DNA of 64,000 bases from NCBI GenBank assembly GCA_963806735.1, contig CAWEBE010000072.1, positions 37,203-101,202 of the forward strand, written 5' to 3'. The translations under genes and the position numbers were made by a program. Shown piece after piece: positions 27,494 to 36,536 of this stretch; the first letter of the stretch is position 1, and each line of letters opens with the position of its first letter. The notes under the pieces are model-generated. The model saw nothing but the letters and a program-made list of their open reading frames with translations. It was not told the origin of the DNA and ran no database searches. Source of the stretch: CADEFX01 sp963806735 (GTDB taxonomy: Bacteria; Pseudomonadota; Alphaproteobacteria; Rhizobiales; Hyphomicrobiaceae).

Positions 27494-28222
27494 ATGGAAG
27501 CAACAAAGCGGCTCGCAGGGCGTCTGGCGCTGGTCACCGGGGCTTCGCGCGGCATCGGACGGGCTGCAGCAATCGCTCTCGCACGGGACGGCGCGCATGT
27601 CGTTCTGCTGGCCCGCACGGTCGGCGGCCTGGAGGAGGTGGACGACGAGATCCGCGCCATTGGCGGTGCCGCGACGCTCGTGACCATGGACCTGTCCCAG
27701 GCTGACAAGGTGGACCAGCTCGGTCCGAGCATCTATCAGCGCTGGGGCAAGCTCGACATCCTGGTGGGCAATGCCGGCGTTCTTGGTCCCTTGTCGCCGC
27801 TGCCGCACATCACATCCGACGCCTTTGCCAGCGTGATCGACATCAATTTGACGGCCAACTGGCGCCTCATGCGCACGCTGGAGCCGCTGCTCAGACGCTC
27901 GGACGCCGGCCGTGCCATTTTCGTCTCGTCCGGCGCGGCGCGCTCGCACACGGCCTATTGGGGTCCCTATTCCGCGGCCAAAGCCGGCCTGGAGGCGCTT
28001 GCCCAGGTATGGGCCGCCGAGCTCGCCAGCACACCGGTGAAAGTCAACATCATCAACCCGGGGCCGATCCGGACCGGCATGCGCGCCAAGGCATTTCCCG
28101 GCGAGGATCCGGCGACGCTCAAGACGCCCGAGGACATCGCACCGCTGTTTGTGAAGCTTGCTGACCCTGCGCTGGCTGAGACGGGGAAGCTGTTCAAGTT
28201 CGCGACCGGCGATGTCGTGTAA
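27494..28222 (+). CDS. SDR family NAD(P)-dependent oxidoreductase
   Basis: Classical short-chain dehydrogenase, 242 residues. Nucleotide-binding motif TGASRGIGRAAAIAL, NAG in GNAGVLGPLSPLPH, and catalytic Ser-Tyr-Lys in VSSGAARSH and YSAAKAG. The substrate cannot be read from the sequence. It lies downstream of purF and the periplasmic protein, convergent with the MBL hydrolase gene 24 bp away. GCGGAAAAATG gives a modest ribosome binding site. Confidence 0.88.
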   Translation: MEATKRLAGRLALVTGASRGIGRAAAIALARDGAHVVLLARTVGGLEEVDDEIRAIGGAATLVTMDLSQADKVDQLGPSIYQRWGKLDILVGNAGVLGPLSPLPHITSDAFASVIDINLTANWRLMRTLEPLLRRSDAGRAIFVSSGAARSHTAYWGPYSAAKAGLEALAQVWAAELASTPVKVNIINPGPIRTGMRAKAFPGEDPATLKTPEDIAPLFVKLADPALAETGKLFKFATGDVV

Positions 28223-28245
28223 GGGTTACTCCTGCCGGGAAGCTC

Positions 28246-29043
28246 TCAATCGAAATGCACGGTCATCCCGTCATAGGCGGGGATGATGTGCTCTGGCAGC
28301 TCGCGCTTCAACGCCTCATAGTCGAGATCGATATGCAGGTGCGTCAGGATCGCGCGCTTCGGACGAAGCGTTTCAATCCATTCGAGTGCTTGGGCGACCG
28401 AGAAATGGCTTGGGTGCGGGACGTAGCGCAGCGCATCGACGATCCACAGATCGAGACCGGAGAGCATGGTGGCCGCCTCCGGTGACAGCCCGCTGATGTC
28501 CGGCGAGTACGCCACATCGCGGATGCGAAAGCCCAGCGAGGTCATGGACCCGTGCTCCTGGACCACAGGCACCGCCTCGATGGGACCGCCGGCGCCGTCG
28601 ATACGGACCGGACGTGGCGGGCTGATATCGTGCGCAGTGAGGATCGGCGGGTAGATGCTGCCGTTCGGGGCCGCAAAGCAGTAGTCGAAGCGCGAGCGCA
28701 GCGTGGCGCCGGTGACCGCATCGAAGTGCACATCGATACGGCGCTTCATATTGAAAGCGAGAATGCGCAGATCATCGATGCCGTGGGTATGGTCGGCGTG
28801 ATCGTGCGTGAAGAGAACGCCGTCGATAGTTCCGACATTAGCGTCCAGCAGCTGCTCGCGCAGATCAGGCGCAGTGTCGATGAGAGCCCCTGTTCGGCCA
28901 CGTCCCGAAATGCGCTCGACCAGCGCCGAGCATCTGCGCCGGCGGTTTTTGCGGTTGGTTGGATCGCAGGCGCCCCAATTGTTACCAAGCCGCGGCACGC
29001 CGCCGGACGAGCCGGTACCGAGCAGCGTCAGCTTGAAGCTCAT
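28246..29043 (-). CDS. MBL fold metallohydrolase (PhnP-like)
   Basis: 265 residues from ATG 29043 (MSFKLTLLGTGSSGGVP); the longer open frame upstream belongs to the tatD shadow. The zinc-binding motif THDHADHTHGIDDLR is complete, with further histidines in VVQEHGSM, RYVPHPSHFS and LTHLHIDLD. The GTGSSGGVPR N terminus is typical of PhnP/cyclic-phosphodiesterase-like members. The start overlaps the tatD stop by 4 bp, and the tatD-MBL pair is conserved in Hyphomicrobiales. The natural substrate is unknown. Confidence 0.88.
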   Translation of the reverse strand: MSFKLTLLGTGSSGGVPRLGNNWGACDPTNRKNRRRRCSALVERISGRGRTGALIDTAPDLREQLLDANVGTIDGVLFTHDHADHTHGIDDLRILAFNMKRRIDVHFDAVTGATLRSRFDYCFAAPNGSIYPPILTAHDISPPRPVRIDGAGGPIEAVPVVQEHGSMTSLGFRIRDVAYSPDISGLSPEAATMLSGLDLWIVDALRYVPHPSHFSVAQALEWIETLRPKRAILTHLHIDLDYEALKRELPEHIIPAYDGMTVHFD

Positions 29044-29840
29044 GCCGTGGCTCTGCCGGCAATTGGACGCGGCGCTTTGGAGTAGAGGCGGTAGAAGTTC
29101 TCCGTCGTCGCCGCGGCAATCTCCTGCTGGGTGACCCCTTTGATCCGCGCCAGCGCCGCAGCGGTGTGCACTACGAACGCCGGCTCGTTGGGCTTGCCGC
29201 GGTGCGGCTCCGGGGCGAGGAACGGCGCGTCGGTCTCGACCAGCAGGCGGTCCAGCGGCACCGCGGCGGCAATGGCGCGCAGTGCATCCGACTTCTTGAA
29301 CGTAATGACGCCGGAGAACGACACGTAGTGTCCGAGCTTCAACGCGCGCTGCGCAAGCTCGGGGCCGCCTGTATAGCAATGCAGCACGGCCCGGAACGGC
29401 CCCTTCTGCGTTTCTTGCTCGAGGATCGCGGCAATATCGTCGTCAGCGTCGCGTGCGTGGACGACAAGGGGCAGACCGGCCTCGCGCGCGGCCGCGATGT
29501 GCGTGCGCAGGCCGGTCGCCTGCGCCTCGGGCGTCGAGTTCTTGTAGTAGTAGTCCAGACCCGCTTCGCCGATGCCCACACAGCGCGGGTGCTGAGCCAG
29601 GGCCGCAATCTCGGTCGCGGAGATGTCGAGCTCCTCGTGCGCCACATGCGGGTGCGTGCCGACCGTGAAGTAGAGATCCTCATGCGCCTCGGCGATGGCC
29701 CGGTAGACATCGAATTGCCGCACGCGCATGGAGATCGTCACGATCGGGCCGACGCCAGCGCGCCGTGCCCGCGCAACGATCTCCTCGCGGTTGCCCTCGA
29801 ACTCCGGCACATCGAGATGGCAGTGGTGGTCGACGAGCAT
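29040..29840 (-). CDS. tatD: TatD family metal-dependent hydrolase
   Basis: TIM-barrel deoxyribonuclease family linked to DNA quality control. 266 residues from ATG 29840. Metal ligands in VDHHCHLD at the N terminus, GIGEAGLDYYY, VVHARDADDD, HCYTGG, and ETDAPFLAPEPHRGKPNEP. The start overlaps the metG stop (ATGA), so it is the second gene of metG-tatD-MBL. Normal length. Confidence 0.93.
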   Translation of the reverse strand: MLVDHHCHLDVPEFEGNREEIVARARRAGVGPIVTISMRVRQFDVYRAIAEAHEDLYFTVGTHPHVAHEELDISATEIAALAQHPRCVGIGEAGLDYYYKNSTPEAQATGLRTHIAAAREAGLPLVVHARDADDDIAAILEQETQKGPFRAVLHCYTGGPELAQRALKLGHYVSFSGVITFKKSDALRAIAAAVPLDRLLVETDAPFLAPEPHRGKPNEPAFVVHTAAALARIKGVTQQEIAAATTENFYRLYSKAPRPIAGRATA

Positions 29841-31444
29841 CAGGGACCGGCCTTCTTGCCGCGCTTGCCCCCTTCTTCGCCGCTCGCTTCCTCGACATAA
29901 CGAGGGAAAACACCGGTCGGGGCCGGAAGCACCGTGTTCGGTTGCAAGCGACCCGCCGTACCCAGCGCGGCAAAAGCACGCCCCGTTTCCGGTTGTCCCA
30001 GGAGATCGAGGAGCTTCGCGCCCGCCTTTGGCATGACGGCAAGGCTCAACAGCGCGACCTGGCGCACCACCTCTGCCGTCACGTAGAGAATCGTCTCCAT
30101 GCGCTTGAAGTCGGTCTTGCGCTTGGCCCACGGCTCCTCGGCCGCGAAGTAGCGATTGGCATCGCCGACAACCGCCCACACCGCATCCAGGTAGGCCTTG
30201 ATCCCTTGCCTGTCCATGGCGTTGCGTGCCTTGGTATAGAGCGCATCGGCAGCAGCCAGAATGCGTTGGTCGGCATCCGTGAGTGCTCCAGGCTCGGGGA
30301 CGCGGCCCTCACAATTGCGCGCGATCATCGACAGCGAGCGCTGCGCGAGGTTGCCGAGGTCGTTGGCAAGGTCGGCGTTGACCCGGTTGACGATCGCCTC
30401 GTGGCTGTAGCTGCCGTCCTGGCCGAAAGCCGCCTCGCGCAGGAAGAAGTAGCGCACCTGATCGACACCGTAACCGTTTACGAGGTCGAACGGATCGACC
30501 ACGTTCCCCACCGACTTCGACATCTTCTCTCCACGGTTGTAGAGGAAGCCGTGCGCGAAGACGCGATGCGGCGGCGCGATGCCCGCCGACATCAGGAAGG
30601 CCGGCCAATAGACTGCGTGGAAGCGCACGATGTCCTTGCCGATGATGTGCACATCGGCCGGCCAGTAGCGCCAGCGCGGCGCCTTCTCGTCGGGAAATCC
30701 TGCCGCCGTGATGTAGTTCGTCAGTGCGTCGACCCAGACGTACATGACGTGCGCCGGTGCGTTGCTCGACGCATCACGATCCGGAACGGGAATGCCCCAG
30801 TCCAGGCTCGTGCGCGAGATCGACAGGTCCGCCAGCCCGGACTTGACGAAGCTCACCACCTCGTTGCGCCGCTCGGGCGGTAAAATGAAGTCGGGGTGGG
30901 CCTCGTAGTAAGCAAGCAACCGGTCCTGGAATGCGGAGAGACGGAAGAAATAGGTCTCCTCCTCGGTCCACTCGACCGGCGAGCCCAGCGGCTCGCGGCG
31001 CACGCCGTCCGTGCCGACGCTCGTCTCCTTCTCGTCGAAGTAGGCCTCCTGACGCACGGAATACCAGCCCGCGTACTTGCCGAGATAGATGTCGCCCGCC
31101 TTCTCCATACGCCGCCAGATTTCCTCCGACGAGCGATAGTGCCGTGGCTCGGTCGTGCGGATGAAATCGTCCTGCAACACATCGAGGGCGACCAACATGT
31201 CGCGAAAGCGCTGGGAGTTGCGGTCGGCTAGCGCCTTGGGGGGGAGCCCTTCGGCAACCGCCGTCTGCTTCATCTTCAGACCGTGCTCGTCGGTGCCCGT
31301 GAGAAAGAACACGTCTTTGCCGTCGAGCCGCTCGAAGCGCGCGATGACGTCGGTCGCCAGCACCGTATAGGCGTGGCCGATGTGAGGAGCGCCGTTGGGA
31401 TAGAAAATCGGCGTGGTGATGTAGAATTTCTGCTGCCCGCTCAT
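29840..31444 (-). CDS. metG: Methionyl-tRNA synthetase
   Basis: Charges tRNA-Met for initiation and elongation. 534 residues from ATG 31444; the frame extends further upstream without family similarity. Class I motifs: HIGH variant PHIGHAYTVLATD and KMSKS in RGEKMSKSVGNVVDP. The zinc-knuckle cysteines of E. coli MetRS are absent (WYSVRQEAYFDEKE in the insertion), as in the short alphaproteobacterial type. There is no C-terminal EMAP-like tRNA-binding domain; a Lys/Gly-rich tail ends it. It heads the metG-tatD-MBL unit. Confidence 0.95.
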   Translation of the reverse strand: MSGQQKFYITTPIFYPNGAPHIGHAYTVLATDVIARFERLDGKDVFFLTGTDEHGLKMKQTAVAEGLPPKALADRNSQRFRDMLVALDVLQDDFIRTTEPRHYRSSEEIWRRMEKAGDIYLGKYAGWYSVRQEAYFDEKETSVGTDGVRREPLGSPVEWTEEETYFFRLSAFQDRLLAYYEAHPDFILPPERRNEVVSFVKSGLADLSISRTSLDWGIPVPDRDASSNAPAHVMYVWVDALTNYITAAGFPDEKAPRWRYWPADVHIIGKDIVRFHAVYWPAFLMSAGIAPPHRVFAHGFLYNRGEKMSKSVGNVVDPFDLVNGYGVDQVRYFFLREAAFGQDGSYSHEAIVNRVNADLANDLGNLAQRSLSMIARNCEGRVPEPGALTDADQRILAAADALYTKARNAMDRQGIKAYLDAVWAVVGDANRYFAAEEPWAKRKTDFKRMETILYVTAEVVRQVALLSLAVMPKAGAKLLDLLGQPETGRAFAALGTAGRLQPNTVLPAPTGVFPRYVEEASGEEGGKRGKKAGP

Positions 31445-31667
31445 GATGCAGGTTCCGTTCGCTGGCCGTATCCGTTGGTGATGATGCCGGGCGCGCAAGA
31501 GTTTGCGCGTCCTGAGAAAAGGGCGGATCAGCGCATTCGGGCGCCGGGGGACGTAACAGCCCCGGGCACGGCAGAACAGAACGTGATCGCGTCGAAGGTC
31601 ATTGTCTCGTGTCTGGCCGATGAACGCGTGTGGATATCACGAATGCCGTGTGAACGCCACCCGGGCC

Positions 31668-32786
31668 TCACAAGCGTGCCGCCCCAGCCAGGCGCGAGAG
31701 GGTGCCCAGCACCAGAGCGCGCTTGTCCAAATTGAGCTCCAGCGCCTCGGCCTTCTCACGCACGATTGCCTCCCACGCCTCGGCCCAATCAGCGAGCCTG
31801 GCCTCGGGAATAAGCTTGGCCGCGAAGGTGGCTTCCCCACCCTCCCCGCCTGGCGCAGTCGCGGCACGAACGCTGCGAGCGAGGAAGCCCAGGAGCAGGC
31901 TAAAGAATGTCTCGAAGCGCTGCTCCGATGCGGGGCTGGCAAGATCGTCGGCCAGCAGATGGGCTGCGGCCCAATCGACCTTCGGCAAATGAGAAAGAAT
32001 GGTCTCGATCCGCCCGTAGAGAGCTGCACCGTCGCTGGCGCCAAGCTCCAGCAGGCGGCGCACGCTCCCTTCGGCAAGCGGCTCCAGGCGGGCGAGTGCC
32101 TTGGGGGTTACAGCGTTGTCAGCGGCTTCAAGCACTGCGGCAGCCGCCCTATGCAAATCAACATTCGCTAAGGGCGTCAGGGGCAGGATGCGGCAACGCG
32201 AGCGGATCGTCGGAAGGAGCCTTCCAGGCTCGGAGGTGAGCAGTAGGAATACGGTGCGTGGCGGCGGCTCCTCCAGCGACTTCAGAAGCGCGTTGGCCGC
32301 ATTCAGATTGAGGTCGTCCGCGGTATCGACGATGACGACACGCCAGGCGCCAACGTCAGCCGTGTGCGCAAGAAAGCCGCGCAGCCGCCGCACCTCATCG
32401 ACAGGGATCGAAACACCGAAACGCTTTCTTGTCGCATCCCACTGCCGGCGAATGAGCAGAAGACCGGGATGCGACAACGCGCGAACCTGCCGCGCCGCCG
32501 CCGTAGCCTCGTCCACGTGCAAAGTCGCGTGCGCAGGGTCGCGCTCCTCCGGCTTGGCCAACAGAAACCGCGCGAAGCGATAGGCCAGCGTCGCCTTGCC
32601 GATGCCTTCGCGTCCGGCAATCATCCAGCCGTGATGCAGACGCCCTGACGCGAATGACTGCGTCAAGGCAAGCTCGGCATCCGCGTGGCCGAACAGCACT
32701 TTCGTCTCGCGTGGGTGCGGAATGCCCTCGAGGCGATCCGCCTCGGGTAATTCCTCGATCTCTTGGAGCGCAGGGGCGCGCGCCAT
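31668..32786 (-). CDS. holB: DNA polymerase III subunit delta'
   Basis: Clamp-loader subunit. 372 residues from ATG 32786, which overlaps the tmk stop as TGATG; GTG 32789 would add one residue. AAA+ fold with Walker A region MIAGREGIGKATLAYRF, sensor region LKSLEEPPPRTVFLLLTS and Arg-containing RLLPTIRSRCR. The zinc-finger cysteines seen in some DnaX-like subunits are not evident. The tmk-holB pair, upstream of metG, is the standard arrangement in the order. Confidence 0.92.
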   Translation of the reverse strand: MARAPALQEIEELPEADRLEGIPHPRETKVLFGHADAELALTQSFASGRLHHGWMIAGREGIGKATLAYRFARFLLAKPEERDPAHATLHVDEATAAARQVRALSHPGLLLIRRQWDATRKRFGVSIPVDEVRRLRGFLAHTADVGAWRVVIVDTADDLNLNAANALLKSLEEPPPRTVFLLLTSEPGRLLPTIRSRCRILPLTPLANVDLHRAAAAVLEAADNAVTPKALARLEPLAEGSVRRLLELGASDGAALYGRIETILSHLPKVDWAAAHLLADDLASPASEQRFETFFSLLLGFLARSVRAATAPGGEGGEATFAAKLIPEARLADWAEAWEAIVREKAEALELNLDKRALVLGTLSRLAGAARL

Positions 32787-33457
32787 CACGGAGCCTTGCC
32801 GGGAAGATCCAGCGCAAAGCGTTCGAGCACAGCTTTGCGCACCCGTTCTTCGACGGCGTCCGGCGTTCCCCCGGCGTCGATCACGCGACAGCGCACCGGG
32901 TCGATTCGGGCGATCTGCAGATAGCCGTCGCGAAGGCGCCGATGGAAGTCGAGGCCGCGCTGCTCGTAAGGGTCCGGCGCTGCGGTCTGCTGATCGCGCG
33001 CGGTGCGCCGCTCGGTCGCGCGCGCCAGTCCCTGAGCTGGATCCATGTCGAGAATGAGCGTCAGATCGGGGCGCGTATTGCCCACCACGATACGGTCCAG
33101 GGCCTCGATGGCATCGAGCGGCATGGCACCGGCGGCACCCTGATAGACGCGTGTGGAATCGCTGAAGCGATCACAGATCACACACGCGCCGCGACCGAGC
33201 GCGGGGCGGATGAGCGTCTCCACATGGTCGGAGCGGGCAGCGAAGAAAAGCAGTGCCTCGGCGGTCGGACCGTGGCGGGCTGTCGCGCCCGAGAGGATGA
33301 GATCGCGCACCTGCTCGGCAAACGGCGTCCCGCCCGGCTCGCGCGTCAGAACTGTCTCACAGCCCGTGGAGCGGAGAAAATCCGCGAGCCGCCGGGCCTG
33401 CGTCGACTTGCCGGTGCCTTCGCCGCCCTCGAACGTGATGAATTTTCCCGCTGGCAT
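32786..33457 (-). CDS. tmk: Thymidylate kinase
   Basis: Phosphorylates dTMP to dTDP. 223 residues. P-loop FEGGEGTGKSTQARRL, the DRFSDSTRVYQG segment (DRY/H-type motif), and LTREPGGTPFAE near residue 40. The 3' end overlaps holB by TGATG. A D,D-carboxypeptidase gene lies 46 bp upstream on the same strand. All family motifs are present. Confidence 0.95.
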   Translation of the reverse strand: MPAGKFITFEGGEGTGKSTQARRLADFLRSTGCETVLTREPGGTPFAEQVRDLILSGATARHGPTAEALLFFAARSDHVETLIRPALGRGACVICDRFSDSTRVYQGAAGAMPLDAIEALDRIVVGNTRPDLTLILDMDPAQGLARATERRTARDQQTAAPDPYEQRGLDFHRRLRDGYLQIARIDPVRCRVIDAGGTPDAVEERVRKAVLERFALDLPGKAP

Positions 33458-33503
33458 ATCTCAGCGCACCGGACTGGTGGTTCCGCAGCGCTCCCTGAAG
33501 GGT

Positions 33504-34688
33504 TTACAGCGCCCAGCGGAACGCCATGTGCACGAGCGTGTCAAGGCCGCGCCGGATGACGCCTGCGGGCATGATGTCCTCGCCCGCCTGCAGCGGCACC
33601 TCGTTTATGGCCTGAGCGGGCGTGATCACGCGTAGCGTTGCCACCGTGTCACCTTTGCGGATGGGAGCCTTCAGCGGCGACTTGTATATGATTTCCGCTC
33701 TCAATCTCTGGTTCGGCGGCAGCTTCGGCAGCACAACGTGCACACCATCGCTGCCGACGAGCGGCACGAACATGCGGCTGCCGCCCCATACGCGCGCTGT
33801 GCCGACAACCTCGCCGGCGCCGAACAGCATGTACTCTGTGGTGCTCTTGAAGCCCCATTCGAGCAGGCGAACAGTTTCGCTCTTGCGCTCCTCCTCGCGC
33901 TCCAGTCCGTTGACGACCACGATCAGGCGCCGGTTGTCCTGCTTGGCGGACGCCACCATGCCGTAGCCCGCGTCCTTGACGAAGCCGGTCTTGAGTTCGT
34001 CGACGCCGAGGCTCAACGCCAGCAGAGGATTACGATTGTGGAAGCGGTGCTTGCGGTATTGGAACTCGCGCTGGCTGAAGCGCTTGTAAAGGTCCGGATA
34101 GTCGCGAATGAGATGGCGCGCCAGCATGGCGAGCTCGCGTGCCGTCATCAGATGCTCGGGTGCGGGCAGGCCGGTCGCATTGCGGAACGTCGATTTCTTG
34201 AGACCGAGCTTGCGCGCCTCCTCGGTCATCAGCTGCGCGAAGGAATCCTCACTGCCGGCCATACCTTCGGCAACTGCGATACAGGCGTCGTTGCCCGACT
34301 GCACGATGATCCCCTGCAGGAGCTGATCGAGCGGCTCCTTGGTGTTCACGGGCACGAACATCGCCGCTGTGCCCGACGGGGCGCCGCCCTTGCGCCAAGC
34401 GTTGACGCTGACGAGAAACTCGTCCTCGAGCTTGACCTGGCCGGTCTTGAGCGCCTTGAAGATCACCGCCACCGTCATCAACTTGCTCATGCTCGCCGGC
34501 GGCGCCAGCTCGTCGGCATTGTGCTGAAACAGCACGGCGCCGGTCTCTGCCTCCATCACAATGGCCTGGCGTGCTTTCGTGGTGAATTCCGTCTGCGCAA
34601 CGGCGGCGCTTGCGCAACACATCAATACAAGCGCGAGCGTGCAGCATCGCACTATTCCTCCCCGCGCAGCGGCGACGAGCCCCTTCAT
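33504..34688 (-). CDS. dacC: D-alanyl-D-alanine carboxypeptidase (penicillin-binding protein, DacC/DacF type)
   Basis: Removes the terminal D-Ala of peptidoglycan stem peptides in the periplasm. 394 residues from ATG 34688, with a signal peptide ending AVAQ; ATG 34712 is an alternative. Active-site motifs: SMSK (Ser66-Lys69), SGN in VQSGNDACIAVAEG, and KTG in DELKTGFVKDAG. The C-terminal PBP5-like domain ends in an amphipathic stretch (GLDTLVHMAFRWAL) of the kind that anchors these enzymes to the membrane. It is part of the dac-tmk-holB minus-strand unit. Confidence 0.93.
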   Translation of the reverse strand: MKGLVAAARGGIVRCCTLALVLMCCASAAVAQTEFTTKARQAIVMEAETGAVLFQHNADELAPPASMSKLMTVAVIFKALKTGQVKLEDEFLVSVNAWRKGGAPSGTAAMFVPVNTKEPLDQLLQGIIVQSGNDACIAVAEGMAGSEDSFAQLMTEEARKLGLKKSTFRNATGLPAPEHLMTARELAMLARHLIRDYPDLYKRFSQREFQYRKHRFHNRNPLLALSLGVDELKTGFVKDAGYGMVASAKQDNRRLIVVVNGLEREEERKSETVRLLEWGFKSTTEYMLFGAGEVVGTARVWGGSRMFVPLVGSDGVHVVLPKLPPNQRLRAEIIYKSPLKAPIRKGDTVATLRVITPAQAINEVPLQAGEDIMPAGVIRRGLDTLVHMAFRWAL

Positions 34689-34806
34689 GCAGATTGACGG
34701 ATATCCTTGCATCGCTCGCGCGACTATTGGGTCTGGGCGCTTGCCAAGTCAATCGGCGTCAGCAAGAAGCGATAACCCTTCAGCCGAATGAATTTGCTTG
34801 GCGCTT

Positions 34807-35472
34807 TCAGGGTTGCCGATACGGCATCGCCTGCTCGGCGTAGCGCCGCCCGCGCGCCGGGCTGTACCAGGGTTGGCTGGCGACGAAAGCCTGCTCCCGG
34901 TGGTCGCTGCCATCGAGGGGGGCGCGGCCGGCATAGCGCACACGAACATGTGCCAACCCCTGCCCTGCAAAACCCAAGAGGCCGGCGGCGTGGCGCGACA
35001 GATCGATGATGCGCCCCTTGGCGTAAGGTCCCCGATCGTTGACGCGCACCAGGATGGTGCGGCCTGTTTGCATGTTGGTGACATGCGCATACGAGGGGAG
35101 CGGCAAGGTTGGATGCGCGGCCGTCAGCGCACCCATGTCGTAAATCTCTCCGTTGGCGGTTTTGCGCCCGTGGAAGTCGTCACCGTACCAAGACGCCACG
35201 CCGGTCCGATCGTAGGTCGGGTCTTCCTGCGGAATGTACCGGCGCCCCGAGATTTGGTACGGAGCCCCAATCTTGTACATGCCACCGCCCTTCGGGACAG
35301 AGCCACCCCAGGCGACGCGCGGACTGGCCGACACGCTCTTGCCGGGATCATAGGCGCTGCGCTTGGCGGGCCCGCCGCCCGAGCAGGCGCTGAGCGCCAC
35401 GGCGAGCAAGGCAACCAACGACAGAGCCGGCGGCAGGGTGCCCAAGCCGCGACGGCAGGCCGACAAACACAT
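34807..35472 (-). CDS. rlpA: RlpA family septal-ring lipoprotein / lytic transglycosylase
   Basis: Lipoprotein with a double-psi beta-barrel that acts on denuded glycan strands. From ATG 35472, 221 residues: hydrophobic signal ending in lipobox LSAC near residue 30, then the barrel with GVASWYGDDFHGRKTANGE, AAHPTLPLPSYAHVTN and VRVNDRGPYAKGRIIDLSR. No SPOR domain follows; a short basic tail ends it. The frame is open to 35553, so a start further upstream is possible. It lies 118 bp upstream of dac on the same strand. Confidence 0.88.
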   Translation of the reverse strand: MCLSACRRGLGTLPPALSLVALLAVALSACSGGGPAKRSAYDPGKSVSASPRVAWGGSVPKGGGMYKIGAPYQISGRRYIPQEDPTYDRTGVASWYGDDFHGRKTANGEIYDMGALTAAHPTLPLPSYAHVTNMQTGRTILVRVNDRGPYAKGRIIDLSRHAAGLLGFAGQGLAHVRVRYAGRAPLDGSDHREQAFVASQPWYSPARGRRYAEQAMPYRQP

Positions 35473-35730
35473 GGCAACAACGACGCTCCCCAGGGCCACG
35501 GTCTGTCTAGCTGCTGGATCAGGAGCGCACTGACAGTCGATCGGCCTGAACAAATTCGAGCTCAGGATGGCAGACGGGGATTGCTACCCGGTAAAGCCTA
35601 CATAGGGTTGTAGCGGCGAGGCGTGCGCCGTTTGCCGGACCTCGGGGCCAATTCCCTTTCGGAGAGGGGGGCTGATTTTCGGGTTATCATAGGGCAAAGG
35701 GCGTGTTACCTGCCTGGTCCTTCGGAAAAC

Positions 35731-35820
35731 GGATGGGTGGCCGAGTGGTTTAAGGCACCGGTCTTGAAAACCGGCGTGGGTTAAAGCCCACCGGGGGTTC
35801 GAATCCCTCCCCATCCGCCA
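35731..35820 (+). tRNA. serT: tRNA-Ser (anticodon UGA)
   Basis: The 90-nt sequence folds as a class II tRNA. Acceptor GGATGGG pairs with CCCATCC, followed by G and an encoded CCA at 35818-35820. The anticodon stem ACCGGTC.../GACCGG-type frames the loop CTTGAAA with anticodon TGA. There is a long variable arm (GTGGGTTAAAGCCCAC), and the T arm GGGGGTTCGAATCCCTC is canonical. It marks the point where the gene-dense core gives way to an accessory-like region. I saw no second copy of its 3' end in the window. Confidence 0.95.
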
Positions 35821-35975
35821 AGTGGATCTGCTATCATATTGATATCACACCTAAAGATCCAGTGTTCGTCCGACGTATCCCACATTTCCACCCACATGCA
35901 CATTCGTTCTGTTGATTGAGCCGAGCGGCTCCGCGTCACATTTTGCCGACAACAGGCGCGAGACGGTCCCTACGC

Positions 35976-36284
35976 CAGAGCGATGACCCGCGGCCCCTGT
36001 TCGCCTTCGCCGGTGTCTGGCGTCGCTACAAAGGACCGATCAAGAAGGACGGGCCGAGCGTCGACCTTGAGGTCTACAGCTTTTTGACGACGACGCCCAA
36101 TCCGCTGGTCGAGACCATCAACCACGAGCGCATGCCTGTGCTGCTGACGAGCGAGGAGGAGTTTGCAACCTGGCTCAACGGCACGCCGACTGAGGCCATG
36201 TCGCTGGCGCGGCAATACCCACCCGAGTGCATGCGCATCGTGCAGGAAGGCTTCACGAAGCAAGACATGCTTGAGGCGGCCTGA
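35976..36284 (+). pseudogene. SRAP/YedK family C-terminal remnant (copy 1)
   Basis: The frame encodes RPLFAFAGVWRRYKGP, then SFLTTTPNPLVETINHERMP, VLLTSEEEFATWLNG and SLARQYPPECMRIVQEG. This is the second half of an SOS-response-associated peptidase (YedK/HMCES), the protein that crosslinks to abasic sites in single-stranded DNA. The N-terminal half, including the catalytic Cys2, is missing; the sequence up to the tRNA 160 bp upstream shows no such domain. It is therefore a 5'-truncated gene. A second, shorter tail of the same family lies at 48.6 kb. Confidence 0.75.
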
Positions 36285-36494
36285 GGTTCTCAGCCCAATT
36301 TGCCACGTTCCCGGCGTTGGTTATCCACTACCGACTCTTGAAAACCACGCCATAGGTCTGGGTCTCGTCCGTTCTTCCGCGGCTATCGCCTCTGGCGTCC
36401 ACCTTCGGAGAGGCACTTTTTCTCCATCGTGCACCGAGACGTGATCGCCAGACGAACTCAATCCGAATGCTGCGGCGCTGCACATTTCCAAGTG

Positions 36495-36523
36495 AAAGGG
36501 CCCCGCGGAAGCGGGGCCCCTTC
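36495..36523 (-). terminator. GC-rich terminator after the Bax inhibitor gene
   Basis: AAGGGCCCCGC (36496-36506) and GCGGGGCCCCTT (36511-36522) form a near-perfect stem with a 4-nt loop GGAA. On the minus strand the stem is followed by a short T-rich stretch. It lies 14 bp beyond the stop codon of the minus-strand Bax inhibitor-1 gene. Confidence 0.7.
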
Positions 36524-36536
36524 TTGAGATACTTCA

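Noticed and set aside
29765..30883. 372-residue plus-strand frame opposite metG
   Set aside because: Antisense shadow of MetRS with no recognisable domain.
35791..35820. Search for an attachment-site copy of the tRNA-Ser 3' end
   Set aside because: I found no second copy of the T-arm to CCA sequence in the window, so an island boundary cannot be claimed.
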